From: Azonexus hydrophilus DSM 23864
GTDB taxonomy: Bacteria > Pseudomonadota > Gammaproteobacteria > Burkholderiales > Rhodocyclaceae
Assembly: GCF_000429605.1 (NCBI RefSeq)
Contig: NZ_AUCE01000016.1
Coordinates: 1 to 64,000, forward strand
DNA length: 64,000 nucleotides
Direction: 5' to 3'
Position numbers and translations under genes: made by a program. Numbering within the stretch: the stretch's first letter is position 1; each line of letters opens with the position of its first letter. Below the pieces are notes generated by a model. It was not told the origin of the DNA. It saw nothing but the letters and a program-made list of their open reading frames with translations, and ran no database searches. This document shows, piece by piece, positions 1 to 8,244 of this stretch.

Positions 1-1209
1 GGTGATGACCTGCTCTACGGTGGCAGCGGTAACGACATTCACGACGGTGGTGCGGGCAATGACACGCATTGGGAGAGCCTGGGTGATGACGTGTACCTGT
101 TTGGCCGGGGTGATGGTCAGGATGTGATCACGCAGTACTACAACAGCGGCGGGACGGATGTGATCCGGCTGAAAGCTGGGGTGGCTCCAGAGGATGTGAA
201 GTTGTATCGGTCGAGCACGGTGAACGGGGGCTACGATCTGATCTTGAGCATTGTCGGGACGACGGACAGCATCCGGGTTCAGAACTGGGTGAATAATCTG
301 AGCGTACGGATTGAGCGGGTCGAGTTTGCTGACGGGACGGTGTGGGATACGGATGTGCTGTGGGCGGCGCCGTTCGAAGGTGGTGAAGGCGCCGATACGA
401 TCAGTGCTGCCGCGACGGGAAGTGTCTTGCGCGGGTTGGGGGGCAACGACACCTTGAAGGGTGGTGTCGGTTACGACATCCTGGAAGGCGGCGAAGGTAA
501 TGACATCTTGAGTGATACCTCCGGCAAGGGCTTGTATAACGGTGGCGCCGGCAATGATCACTTGACCGGCGGCTTGGCGGCTGAGATATACCTTGGCGGA
601 CAAGGCAACGATACGCTGGTCATTGGTGCTGGCGATGATGTCATCCTGTTCAACAAGGGCGATGGTCAGGACATCCTTGCCGCCGGCAGTAGCGGGAACG
701 GAACGCTTTCGCTTGGTGGTGGTACGGCTTATGAGGATCTTTCCTTTGTTCGGGATAGTGATGATCTCGTCTTGAAGATCGGCGAGTCTGATCAGATCAC
801 TTTCAGCAATTGGTACGCTTCGACATCGTCGCGCCCGGTTGCCAGTTTGCAGGTGATCGCCGAAGCGATGGATGGGTTCTCTGCCGGCGGTAGCGATCCA
901 CTTCGCGATCAGAAGGTTGAAACCTTCGATTTTTCCGGTCTTGCCGACGCTTTCGATAGCGCGAGAACCGCCAATCCGGGGGTTACCTCCTGGGCTTTGA
1001 GCAACGCCTTGAGCGAATTCCATCTTGGTGGCTCGGATGCGGCCGCGATCGGCGGTGATCTGGCTTACCACTATGGCCGGAATGGTTCGCTTGCCGGCAT
1101 CGGGGTGGATGCTGCGCTGGCGACGTTGGCAGACAGCAAACTGGGTACTTCTGCTCAGGTGCTGAATGCGCCGGCAAGTTTGCAAACTGGCGTTTTCCGC
1201 TTGTCCTAA
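1..1209 (+). CDS. RTX (haemolysin-type calcium-binding) protein, C-terminal part only
   Basis: The reading frame is open from the first base, so the true start lies upstream of the window; the first in-frame ATG (91) is not the gene start. Glycine/aspartate nonapeptides of the type GGxGxDxL occur at the very start and again at about nt 385-640 (for example GGEGNDIL and GGQGNDTL). These are the beta-roll calcium-binding repeats of type I-secreted RTX proteins. The last ~150 residues lack repeats, as expected for the C-terminal secretion-signal region. A HlyD-type adaptor follows 57 bases downstream, which supports type I export. The effector domain (adhesin, protease, lipase or other) is outside the window, so the biological activity cannot be named. 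Confidence 0.9.
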   Translation, partial: GDDLLYGGSGNDIHDGGAGNDTHWESLGDDVYLFGRGDGQDVITQYYNSGGTDVIRLKAGVAPEDVKLYRSSTVNGGYDLILSIVGTTDSIRVQNWVNNLSVRIERVEFADGTVWDTDVLWAAPFEGGEGADTISAAATGSVLRGLGGNDTLKGGVGYDILEGGEGNDILSDTSGKGLYNGGAGNDHLTGGLAAEIYLGGQGNDTLVIGAGDDVILFNKGDGQDILAAGSSGNGTLSLGGGTAYEDLSFVRDSDDLVLKIGESDQITFSNWYASTSSRPVASLQVIAEAMDGFSAGGSDPLRDQKVETFDFSGLADAFDSARTANPGVTSWALSNALSEFHLGGSDAAAIGGDLAYHYGRNGSLAGIGVDAALATLADSKLGTSAQVLNAPASLQTGVFRLS

Positions 1210-1219
1210 TCGGTGCGCT

Positions 1220-1256
1220 TCGGGAGGCGGCATTGAGCCGCTTCCCGGAATTTTCT
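1220..1256 (+). terminator. Hairpin with short T-run between the RTX gene and its HlyD adaptor
   Basis: The arms around GAGGCGGC and GCCGCTTC pair across a five-base loop (ATTGA) and extend through GGGA/TCCC with one G-T wobble; AATTTTCT follows. It sits between two genes of one secretion module, so it would be a leaky terminator that sets the ratio of secreted protein to exporter. The hairpin is seen directly; the role is inferred. Confidence 0.45.
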
Positions 1257-1266
1257 GAGGCGGAAA

Positions 1267-2616
1267 ATGTCTTTTTTGTTGCCAAAATCCGAGATTGACC
1301 CGGTTGAGTTTCGGGAGCCCTTGCTCCGCTTGCAGGAAACAGCACCGTCGCCGCTTGGTCGGAAAGTTCTCTGGGGTTTGTTGTTGTTTTTAGCTGCCTT
1401 GCTGCTCTGGGCGCTGATCGGGCGGCTCGACATCGTGGCGGTGGCTGAGGGCAAGTTGGTGCCCGAGAGTTACCTGAAGATCGTTCAGCCGGCCGAGGCC
1501 GGGATCGTCAAGGAAATTCTCGTGCGCGAGGGGGAAAGTGTCCGGGCTGGACAGGTGCTGATGCGGATGGATGCGCTCTTTTCGGATGCGGATGTACGTT
1601 CGATCGAGGCGGAACATCAGCGCAAGCGCTTGAATCTGCGGCGCATCGAGGCCGAATTGTCGGGGGCTGAATTCAAGGTTGAGGAGGGCGATCCGGCGGG
1701 TTTGGCTGAGGAGATCGCAGCGCAGTTTCTGGCCAACCGCAGTGCATTGGCCGCTGCCCTGGCCGAGGAGCGTTCGCGGATGATCAAGGCCGGTCAGGAA
1801 ATGGCTGCCGCCGAACAGGTGAGGAAACGGCTGGAGGAAAGCCTGCCGTATTACCGCGAGCAGGACAAGGCCTACGAAAAATTGGTCAAGGATGGCTTTG
1901 CCGGGAGCCTGATGGGCAGCGACAAGCGCCGGGAGCGCCAGGAGAAGGAGCAGGAGTTGCAAACCCAGCGCTTCGTCATTGAGTCGGCAAGGGCAAGTAT
2001 TTCGCAATCAGAGAAGCGGCTGGCGCAGATCGATGCCGACTACAGGCGACAACTGCATGCTGAACGTAACGAAACCCAGAGCGAATTTGACCAGTTGACC
2101 CAGGAATTGGCGAAACAGACCCATCGCCGGCAATTGCTCGAGTTGAAGGCATCGCAGGATGGTGTGGTCAAGGACCTAGCCACACACAGTAGTGGTACTG
2201 TCGTTCAGCCGGGCACGGTACTGCTATCGCTGGTACCCAAGGGGGAAATTCTGCGCGCCCAGGTGTGGGTCAGCAATGCTGATATCGGTTTTGTTCGGGT
2301 GGGTCAGCCGGTTAAGCTCAAGTTCGCCGCTTTTCCGTTTCAGAAATATGGGATGGTGACGGGGAAGGTTCTCCACGTCAGTGCGGATGCTGCCGATGCC
2401 GAAGCACAAGGGGAGCGCCTTGGTAACGGTTCACCGCTGGTCTACAAGGCCTTGATTGGCTTGGAACGGATGGCGCTGGGGATGGACGGCCAACATTTTG
2501 ATTTGTCAGCGGGGATGCAGACAAATGCCGAAATCTGGCTGGGTGATCGTACGGTGATGGAGTATCTGTTGTCACCGGTGCGCAAGGCTTGGCATGAGGC
2601 AGGGCGGGAGCGCTGA
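1267..2616 (+). CDS. HlyD-family type I secretion periplasmic adaptor (membrane fusion protein)
   Basis: A 449-residue protein that links an inner-membrane ABC exporter to an outer-membrane TolC channel. It has a short cytoplasmic N-terminus and one membrane helix at about residues 35-55 (LLLFLAALLLWALIG). A biotinyl-lipoyl-like half follows (EGKLVPESYLKIVQPAEAG), then a long charged helical hairpin (about residues 110-300, rich in Glu/Lys/Arg/Gln). The second lipoyl half and a beta-barrel close the protein (SGTVVQPGTVLLSLVPKGE). Length and order match the HlyD/LapC-type adaptor family. The start is the ATG after GAGGCGGA. It lies directly behind the RTX gene. The partner ABC transporter and TolC are not in view downstream and are presumably upstream of the window or elsewhere. 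Confidence 0.92.
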   Translation: MSFLLPKSEIDPVEFREPLLRLQETAPSPLGRKVLWGLLLFLAALLLWALIGRLDIVAVAEGKLVPESYLKIVQPAEAGIVKEILVREGESVRAGQVLMRMDALFSDADVRSIEAEHQRKRLNLRRIEAELSGAEFKVEEGDPAGLAEEIAAQFLANRSALAAALAEERSRMIKAGQEMAAAEQVRKRLEESLPYYREQDKAYEKLVKDGFAGSLMGSDKRRERQEKEQELQTQRFVIESARASISQSEKRLAQIDADYRRQLHAERNETQSEFDQLTQELAKQTHRRQLLELKASQDGVVKDLATHSSGTVVQPGTVLLSLVPKGEILRAQVWVSNADIGFVRVGQPVKLKFAAFPFQKYGMVTGKVLHVSADAADAEAQGERLGNGSPLVYKALIGLERMALGMDGQHFDLSAGMQTNAEIWLGDRTVMEYLLSPVRKAWHEAGRER

Positions 2617-2733
2617 TTGGCACTGCCTGATAGGTCTGTATATATCTTATCGATATAACGAAAACATTTTTCATTCTTTCTGTGTGAGTCGGCGAGCGCT
2701 AATCTGTCGGCCTTGTTGCCTGGATCGCTCCCG

Positions 2734-4530
2734 ATGTCTTTGCCCGAACACCTGCACGCCGCTGTCGTCGGCCTTGTCCTGATCGGTCTGTTCGCCGCCT
2801 TCGTGCGCGAATGGCTGAAGCCGGACGTGGCCGTCATGCTGGCCGTGGCCGTGCTGCTGGCGCTGGGGCTATTGTCGGCCAAGGATGTGACCGGTGTGTT
2901 CGGCAACAGCGCGCCGATCACCATTGCCTGCCTGTTCATCATCAGCGGTGCGCTGTCGAAAACCGGCTGCGTCGACCGGCTGGGCGACTGGCTGGGGCAT
3001 CTGGCCGGGCAGAGCGAGTTTCGCTTGTTGCTGGCCTTGCTGGTGGTAGGTTTGCTGGTATCGCCGTTCATCAACAATACGCCGGTGGTGATGGTGATGA
3101 TTCCGGCGGTGATCGCCATGGCCGGGCGCTTCAATATCGCGCCGTCGCGGCTGCTGATCCCGCTTTCGTACGCGACCATCCTCGGCGGTCTGATCACCAT
3201 GGTCGGCACCTCGACCAACATCCTCGTCGATGGCGTCGCCCGGGCGCACGGGCTGGCACCGTTCACCATGTTCGAGATCAGCGCGCCGGCGATCGTCATG
3301 GCGCTCGTTGGTTGTGCCTTCATGGCGCTATTCGCGCAGCGCCTGTTGCCGGTGCGCGAGACGCTGACGCAGCAATTCACCGGCAGCGGCGACCGGCTGT
3401 TCATGACCGAACTGTTCGTGCCGGCCGATTCGCACCTGATCGGCAAGACGCTCAAGGAAACCAAGCTGGCCAACGGCGTCATCCAGGTACTCAACCTGTG
3501 CCGGGGTGAAGAAGAGATTGCCAACCCGGACCCGGCGACGCGCATCGAGGCCGGCGACCGCATCGTCGTGCATAGCCGCAGCAGCGACATGATGGCGCTG
3601 CGCAGCACCGACCTGGTCGGTCTGCAGGTGCAGGCCGGGCAGCACGACCTGGAGACGCTGCGCCGGCGCGACGTGGTCATGGTCGAAGCCATCGTCGGCC
3701 AGACCTCGCGTTATGTGCTGCGCCCGATCCGCGACCTCGACCTGCTCGCCCGTTACGGCATCCACCTGATCGCCGTGCATCGGCGCGATGCGTCGTTTTC
3801 GCAGATCGGCGACGATTTCCAGTTGCAGGTTGGCGACGTGCTGCTGGTCGAAGGTACGCCAGCGCAGATCAAGCGTTTCTGCGACAACGGCGACCTGTTC
3901 GCCATCACCGAAGGCCGGCAGGTGACCAACCGCACCGCCAAGGCGCCGATTGCGCTGGCCACCATCGCTGGCGTCATGCTGCTGGCGGCGTTCAACGTGA
4001 TGCCGATCGAGGGGCTGGCGATCATCGGCGCGGCCATCGTCGTCGCCACCGGCTGCATCCGCGCCGACGAAGCTTACAAGTCGATCGAATGGCCGATCCT
4101 GATCCTGATCTTCGGCATGCTGGCGATCAGCATCGCGATGCGCAATTCCGGTCTGGCTGATCTGCTGGCCACGCAACTGGTGGTACTCGGCGACGGCTTG
4201 TCGCCCTGGCTGATGCTGTCGCTGGTCATCCTGCTGACATCGATTGCCACCGAATTCATCAGCAACAATGCGATTGCCGTGCTGTTCACGCCGGTGGTCA
4301 TCGGTGTTGCCGAACAACTCGGCGTCGACCCGCGTCCCTTCGTCGTCGGCGTGATGTTCGCCGCCAGTTGCAGCTTCGCCACGCCGATCGGCTACCAGAC
4401 CAACACCCTGGTCTATAGCGCCGGCAATTACCGCTTCGCCGATTTCGCGCGCATGGGCATTCCGATGAATCTCATCTGCTGGGCCATGGCCAGCGTGCTG
4501 ATCCCGCTGTTCTGGCCGCTGCACGGCTGA
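2734..4530 (+). CDS. SLC13-family (DASS/ArsB-like) permease with central TrkA-C domains
   Basis: A 598-residue inner-membrane transporter. Two hydrophobic halves flank a soluble middle part (about residues 205-375). The middle part contains two TrkA-C/RCK-C-like segments (ADSHLIGKTLKE... GDRIVVHSR, then LRPIRDLDLLARYGIHLIAVHRR... GDVLLVEG). Both halves carry the transport motifs of the family: INNTPVVMV and GTSTNIL in the first, ISNNAIAVLFTP and TPIGYQTNTLVY in the second. Members move anions such as dicarboxylates, sulfate or arsenite; the substrate cannot be read from this sequence. The ATG at 2734 is preferred; a TTG 21 bases upstream is possible. The gene appears to be transcribed alone. 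Confidence 0.88.
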   Translation: MSLPEHLHAAVVGLVLIGLFAAFVREWLKPDVAVMLAVAVLLALGLLSAKDVTGVFGNSAPITIACLFIISGALSKTGCVDRLGDWLGHLAGQSEFRLLLALLVVGLLVSPFINNTPVVMVMIPAVIAMAGRFNIAPSRLLIPLSYATILGGLITMVGTSTNILVDGVARAHGLAPFTMFEISAPAIVMALVGCAFMALFAQRLLPVRETLTQQFTGSGDRLFMTELFVPADSHLIGKTLKETKLANGVIQVLNLCRGEEEIANPDPATRIEAGDRIVVHSRSSDMMALRSTDLVGLQVQAGQHDLETLRRRDVVMVEAIVGQTSRYVLRPIRDLDLLARYGIHLIAVHRRDASFSQIGDDFQLQVGDVLLVEGTPAQIKRFCDNGDLFAITEGRQVTNRTAKAPIALATIAGVMLLAAFNVMPIEGLAIIGAAIVVATGCIRADEAYKSIEWPILILIFGMLAISIAMRNSGLADLLATQLVVLGDGLSPWLMLSLVILLTSIATEFISNNAIAVLFTPVVIGVAEQLGVDPRPFVVGVMFAASCSFATPIGYQTNTLVYSAGNYRFADFARMGIPMNLICWAMASVLIPLFWPLHG

Positions 4531-4571
4531 GCTTGTGGCATCATCCGGTTGAACCGACCGGAGGATGAAGT

Positions 4572-4928
4572 TTGGCCGACCTCGATGCCCTGACTGCGGA
4601 ACTGCTGGCTTTCCGCGATGCCCGCGACTGGCGCCAGTTCCACACGCTGCGCCAGTTGATCGTCTCGCTCAACCTGGAAGCCAGCGAACTGCTCGAACTG
4701 ACGCAATGGCAGAGCGACGCCGAAATCGACGCCTTGCCGGCCGATCCGCTGTCCGCCGAAGCCCTGCGCGACGAGTGTGCCGATGTGCTGCTCTACCTGT
4801 TGCTGATCGCCGACAAGACGGGGATCGACCTGCTCGCTGCGGCGCGCAGCAAACTGCGCAAGAACGCCGAAAAATACCCGGTGGACAAGGCGCGCGGTTC
4901 GCGGGCCAAGTACACGGAACTGAAATAG
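4572..4928 (+). CDS. MazG-like nucleotide pyrophosphohydrolase
   Basis: A 118-residue all-helical protein of the MazG/RS21-C6 (dCTPase-like) group, which hydrolyses non-canonical or surplus nucleoside triphosphates to monophosphates. The metal-binding pattern is visible as EASELLEL in one helix and DECADVLLYLLLIAD in a later one (ExxE...ExxD). A short C-terminal tail ends in ARGSRAKYTELK, typical of the family. The start is TTG, supported by GGAGG about 8 bases upstream. It precedes the DUF3095 gene by 6 bases, so the two are probably co-transcribed. Confidence 0.85.
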   Translation: MADLDALTAELLAFRDARDWRQFHTLRQLIVSLNLEASELLELTQWQSDAEIDALPADPLSAEALRDECADVLLYLLLIADKTGIDLLAAARSKLRKNAEKYPVDKARGSRAKYTELK

Positions 4929-4934
4929 GCCGCC

Positions 4935-6107
4935 ATGCCCAACACCGGTTTTTATCGTGACCTGACGCCGTTGCCCAGTTTCGAGGCGGCGATGGATACC
5001 CAGGCCCACGTCGATCTTCCGGACGACTGGTGGGTGGTGATCGCCGATGTCGTCAATTCGACGCAGGCGATTGCCGAGGGTGCCTACAAGAAGGTCAATA
5101 CCGTCGGCGTGGCCTGCATTGCGGCGATTGCCAACATCGACCGGCGCCTGGAACTGCCCTTCATTTTCGGTGGCGACGGGGCGACCTGCGCGATTCCGGA
5201 CAGCCTGCGCGAGCCGGCCATCGTCGCCCTGCGCGGCGCCCAGCGCCTGGCTGCCGACAGCTTCGGTTTGAAACTACGTGCCGGGCTGGTGCGTGTCAGC
5301 GACTTGCGCGCCGACGGGCAGTGGACGCGGGTGGCGCGGATCGCCTTGTCGCCGCTGGTGATGCTGCCGGTGTTTTCCGGGCGCGGCTGGGAAGCGGCCG
5401 AGTCGCGGGTCAAGGCCGGGCAGGGCGCGCTCATGGTCGATCCTGACGGGGGCCCGGCTGCAGCCAGTTTCGAGGGCTTCGAATGCCGTTGGCAGAACGT
5501 GCCGAGCTTCCGCGACGTCAAGCTGTCGCTGATCGTGGTCGCCACCTCGGCCGACGCGGCGAGCAACCAGCAGACCTACCAGCAGGTGCTGGCGACCATA
5601 CACGAGATATTCGGCGATCCCGGCGCGCATCATCCGCTGCGCCTGGACGGTATGCGCCTTGCCTTCTCGCCAATGAGCCTGGCCGGCGAAACGATGGTGC
5701 GTACCTATGGCCGGAGTCTGCTGACGAAATTCGGCTACGCCCTGCGCATGCTGCTGCAGAATGCCGCCGGCTGGTGGCTGTTCGCGCGCAACATCGATAC
5801 CAGGGCTGTGCGCTGGAGCCGTTACCGCGACGACATGGTGCGCAATACCGACGTGCGCAAGTTCGACGGTGCGCTGCGCATGGTGCTCGACGCCAGCGAA
5901 GCGCAGGCGGACGAACTCGAACGGCGGCTGGCGGCGGCACATGCCGCCGGGCAACTGGCCTGGGGCGTGCACAAGTCGCGCGAGGCGCTGATCACCTGCC
6001 TGATCGAGTCGCACGAAGGTCGGCACATGCATTTCATCGACGGCAGCGACGGCGGCTACGCGCTGGCGGCGCGTCAGCTCAAGGCTCGGCTGGCCGAGCG
6101 CGACTGA
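4935..6107 (+). CDS. DUF3095 protein, class III nucleotide cyclase-like N-terminal half
   Basis: A 390-residue soluble protein recognised as a DUF3095 member; the family has no established function. The N-terminal half resembles a class III cyclase fold. A strand ends in VVIADVVNSTQ (Asp38 with Ser42/Thr43), followed by a helix and a hairpin strand FIFGGDGATCAIP (Asp81). Another helix and the strand LKLRAGLVRV complete the pattern. This matches the spacing of the two metal-binding aspartates in cyclases. The C-terminal half (from about residue 240) is rich in Arg/Trp/Glu and has no domain I recognise. It shares an operon with the MazG-like gene, which suggests nucleotide chemistry. The family call is firm; the cyclase idea is inference. 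Confidence 0.75.
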   Translation: MPNTGFYRDLTPLPSFEAAMDTQAHVDLPDDWWVVIADVVNSTQAIAEGAYKKVNTVGVACIAAIANIDRRLELPFIFGGDGATCAIPDSLREPAIVALRGAQRLAADSFGLKLRAGLVRVSDLRADGQWTRVARIALSPLVMLPVFSGRGWEAAESRVKAGQGALMVDPDGGPAAASFEGFECRWQNVPSFRDVKLSLIVVATSADAASNQQTYQQVLATIHEIFGDPGAHHPLRLDGMRLAFSPMSLAGETMVRTYGRSLLTKFGYALRMLLQNAAGWWLFARNIDTRAVRWSRYRDDMVRNTDVRKFDGALRMVLDASEAQADELERRLAAAHAAGQLAWGVHKSREALITCLIESHEGRHMHFIDGSDGGYALAARQLKARLAERD

Positions 6108-6111
6108 GCAA

Positions 6112-6957
6112 TCAGCTCGACTGGCTTTCCAGTGTGTATCGGGCGCCCGGCCCCTGGGCCAGCAGCGCGGCCAGCGGCGGCAGGGTCTCGTGGAGGGTCT
6201 TTTCCAGCGTCCACGGCGGGTTGATGATGAACATGCCGCTGCCGTACATGCCGAAACCGTCGCGCGGCGCGGCCTTGACCTCGAGCGTGGCGTTCAGCCA
6301 GTTGGCGGCGCCCAGGCGCTTGAGCCGATCCGGCAGCTGGCGAGACTCCGGCTTGATCAGCATCGGGTACCACAGCGCGTAGGTGCCGGTCGGGAAACGT
6401 TTCATCGCTTCCTGCAGCCCCTTGATCACGTTGGCGTAGTCGTCGCGCGTTTCGTACGACGGGTCGATCAGCACCAGCGCGCGGCGCGGCGGCGGGGGCA
6501 GCAGCGCCTTCAGGCCGGCGAAGCCGTCGCCCTCGGTGATGCTGACTTGACGGCCGGCGCCACGGAAGCACTCCTGCAGCAGCTTGCCGTCACTGCTGTG
6601 CATCTCGTACAGGCGCAGGCGGTCGGATTCGCGCAGCAGCTGGCGGGCCAGCCAGGGCGAGCCCGGGTAGTGCTTCAACTGGCCGTCCGGGTTGAGCATG
6701 CGCACGAAGTCGAGGTAGTCGGCGGCGGCCGGCGGCAGGCCGGTGGCGTCCCACAGGCGGCCGACGCCGTCGCGCCATTCGGCCAGCTTGCTGGCGTGGG
6801 CGGAGTCGAGCGCGTAGCGGCCGGCACCGGCGTGGGTGTCGATGATCCAGAAGGGCGCAGGTTTTTCGCCCATGTACTGGGCGATCTGCAGCAGGATCAG
6901 ATGTTTGAGTACGTCGGCGTGGTTGCCGGCGTGATAGGCATGGCGGTAACTGAGCAT
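6112..6957 (-). CDS. rlmJ: 23S rRNA (adenine(2030)-N6)-methyltransferase RlmJ
   Basis: A 281-residue SAM-dependent methyltransferase that methylates A2030 of 23S rRNA. The N-terminal signature MLSYRHAYHAGNHADVLKH is diagnostic for RlmJ (formerly YhiR/ComJ, also linked to use of external DNA as nutrient). The catalytic [D/N]PPY-type motif appears as LIDPSYE, and a SAM-site stretch is IIDTHAGAGRY. Length matches the family. It is convergent with the DUF3095 gene (4 bases apart) and divergent from the DUF3301 gene. Confidence 0.95.
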   Translation of the reverse strand: MLSYRHAYHAGNHADVLKHLILLQIAQYMGEKPAPFWIIDTHAGAGRYALDSAHASKLAEWRDGVGRLWDATGLPPAAADYLDFVRMLNPDGQLKHYPGSPWLARQLLRESDRLRLYEMHSSDGKLLQECFRGAGRQVSITEGDGFAGLKALLPPPPRRALVLIDPSYETRDDYANVIKGLQEAMKRFPTGTYALWYPMLIKPESRQLPDRLKRLGAANWLNATLEVKAAPRDGFGMYGSGMFIINPPWTLEKTLHETLPPLAALLAQGPGARYTLESQSS

Positions 6958-6980
6958 GGCAGGCAGTATACTTCGCCGCC

Positions 6981-7322
6981 ATGCCCATATACGAAAGCAT
7001 TTTCATCCTCGTCGTCGCGGCCTTGATCTGGTTCTGGCTGGATTCGCTGAAGGCCCGCGAGATCGGTACCCGCGCCGCGCAGGCGGCGTGTGCCGGCGAG
7101 GGGTTGCAACTCCTCGACGACACCGTGGTCGGCCGGTTGCGCGGCCTGGCCCGCAACGACGACGGCCACCTGCGCCTGCGCCGCAGTTTCGAGTTCGAAT
7201 ACAGCGACAACGGCGACAACCGCCGACGCGGCAGCGTCATCCTGCTCGGCCACGAAGTCGAGCTGCTGCACCTGCGTCCCAACCTCTACGAGATACCCAA
7301 GTCCAATGAAACCCGGCATTGA
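6981..7322 (+). CDS. DUF3301 small membrane-anchored protein
   Basis: A 113-residue protein with one N-terminal membrane helix (IFILVVAALIWFWLDSL), followed by KAREIGTRAAQAACAGEGLQLLDDTV and a basic, strand-rich tail (RLRRSFEFEYS). This pattern is the DUF3301 family, found in beta- and gammaproteobacteria without known function. Its end overlaps the start of the mutarotase gene by 17 bases, so the two are translated from one message. No catalytic motif is apparent. Confidence 0.8.
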   Translation: MPIYESIFILVVAALIWFWLDSLKAREIGTRAAQAACAGEGLQLLDDTVVGRLRGLARNDDGHLRLRRSFEFEYSDNGDNRRRGSVILLGHEVELLHLRPNLYEIPKSNETRH

Positions 7323-8154
7323 AGAAATCGAATTCCATGGCATTCCGGCCCTGCGCCTGATCGGTCCGCAAGGCAGCAGCGCCGTCATCAGCCGGCTCGG
7401 CGCCCAGGTCCTGTCGTGGATCACGCCCGACGGCCGCGAGCGCCTCTACCTTTCGCCGCAAGCCGTGTTCGACGGCAGCGTTGCCATCCGTGGCGGTGTT
7501 CCGGTCTGCTTCCCGCAATTTTCCGACCGTGGCGAACTGCCCAAACACGGCTTGGTCCGTACCCGCGAATGGCAGGTCAGTGCCCGCCGCAGCGGCGACG
7601 ATTACGCCCTGGTCACGCTCGAAACCAGCGACGACGAGGCCACCCGTGCGCTGTGGCCGCATGCCTTCCGCCTTGAACTGACGCTGATGATCGAAGCCGA
7701 CCGCATCGACCTCGAACTGTGCGTGGTCAATACCGGCGCGCGCGAGTTCGAATTCACCGCAGCCCTGCATACCTATCTGCGTGCGATCCAGGTCGAGGAT
7801 GTCGCCCTTGAAGGCCTGCACGGCCACGATTACCGCGACGCGGCCAACGGCGACAAAGTCGTCCGCGAGACCGGCACCGAACTGCTGGTCGAAGCCGAAA
7901 CCGACCGTGTCTATCGCCAGGTCCGCCGCCCGCAACTGCTGCGCGCCGGTAACCTCAGCCTGGGCATCCAGCAACAGGGCTTTCCCGATGTCGTCGTCTG
8001 GAACCCGTGGGTGGAAAAATGCGCAGCGCTCGCCGACATGCCGGCCGACGGCTGGCGCCACATGCTTTGTGTTGAGGCGGCGGCCGCCGATACGGTGCAA
8101 CAACTGGCCGCCGGTGACGAGTGGTACGGAAGGCAGACGCTGGTCGCGGTGTAG
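7306..8154 (+). CDS. D-hexose-6-phosphate mutarotase (YeaD-like aldose 1-epimerase)
   Basis: A 282-residue soluble enzyme expected to interconvert the alpha and beta anomers of glucose-6-phosphate and related sugar phosphates. Family motifs are GGVPVCFPQFSDRG near residue 65, KHGLVRTREW, and LHTYLRAI with the catalytic-type His in the middle. The C-terminal part contains VVWNPWVEKCAALADMP, where the Glu is the expected base. The ATG at 7306 is chosen because the open frame upstream (to 7090) is an out-of-frame shadow of the DUF3301 gene and the conserved sequence begins here. It probably forms an operon with DUF3301. Confidence 0.9.
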   Translation: MKPGIEEIEFHGIPALRLIGPQGSSAVISRLGAQVLSWITPDGRERLYLSPQAVFDGSVAIRGGVPVCFPQFSDRGELPKHGLVRTREWQVSARRSGDDYALVTLETSDDEATRALWPHAFRLELTLMIEADRIDLELCVVNTGAREFEFTAALHTYLRAIQVEDVALEGLHGHDYRDAANGDKVVRETGTELLVEAETDRVYRQVRRPQLLRAGNLSLGIQQQGFPDVVVWNPWVEKCAALADMPADGWRHMLCVEAAAADTVQQLAAGDEWYGRQTLVAV

Positions 8155-8159
8155 GTCTT

Positions 8160-8175
8160 TGTCGTATTGCCGACC
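8160..8175 (+). promoter_or_regulatory. Candidate CooA-type operator upstream of the regulator gene
   Basis: The sequence is TGTCG-TATTGC-CGACC, two half-sites separated by six bases. It has the spacing of CRP-family operators and the TGTC/GAC half-sites associated with CooA. It is centred about 77 bases before the ATG of the CooA-like gene. A second copy with the same half-sites lies before cowN. The match is seen directly; autoregulation is inferred. Confidence 0.55.
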
Positions 8176-8244
8176 GCTTGTGCCTTTGCAGGTCATTGAT
8201 TTCATGTGATTTGCCGGTGGTCCTGGTCTTGCTTTCCATGATCC

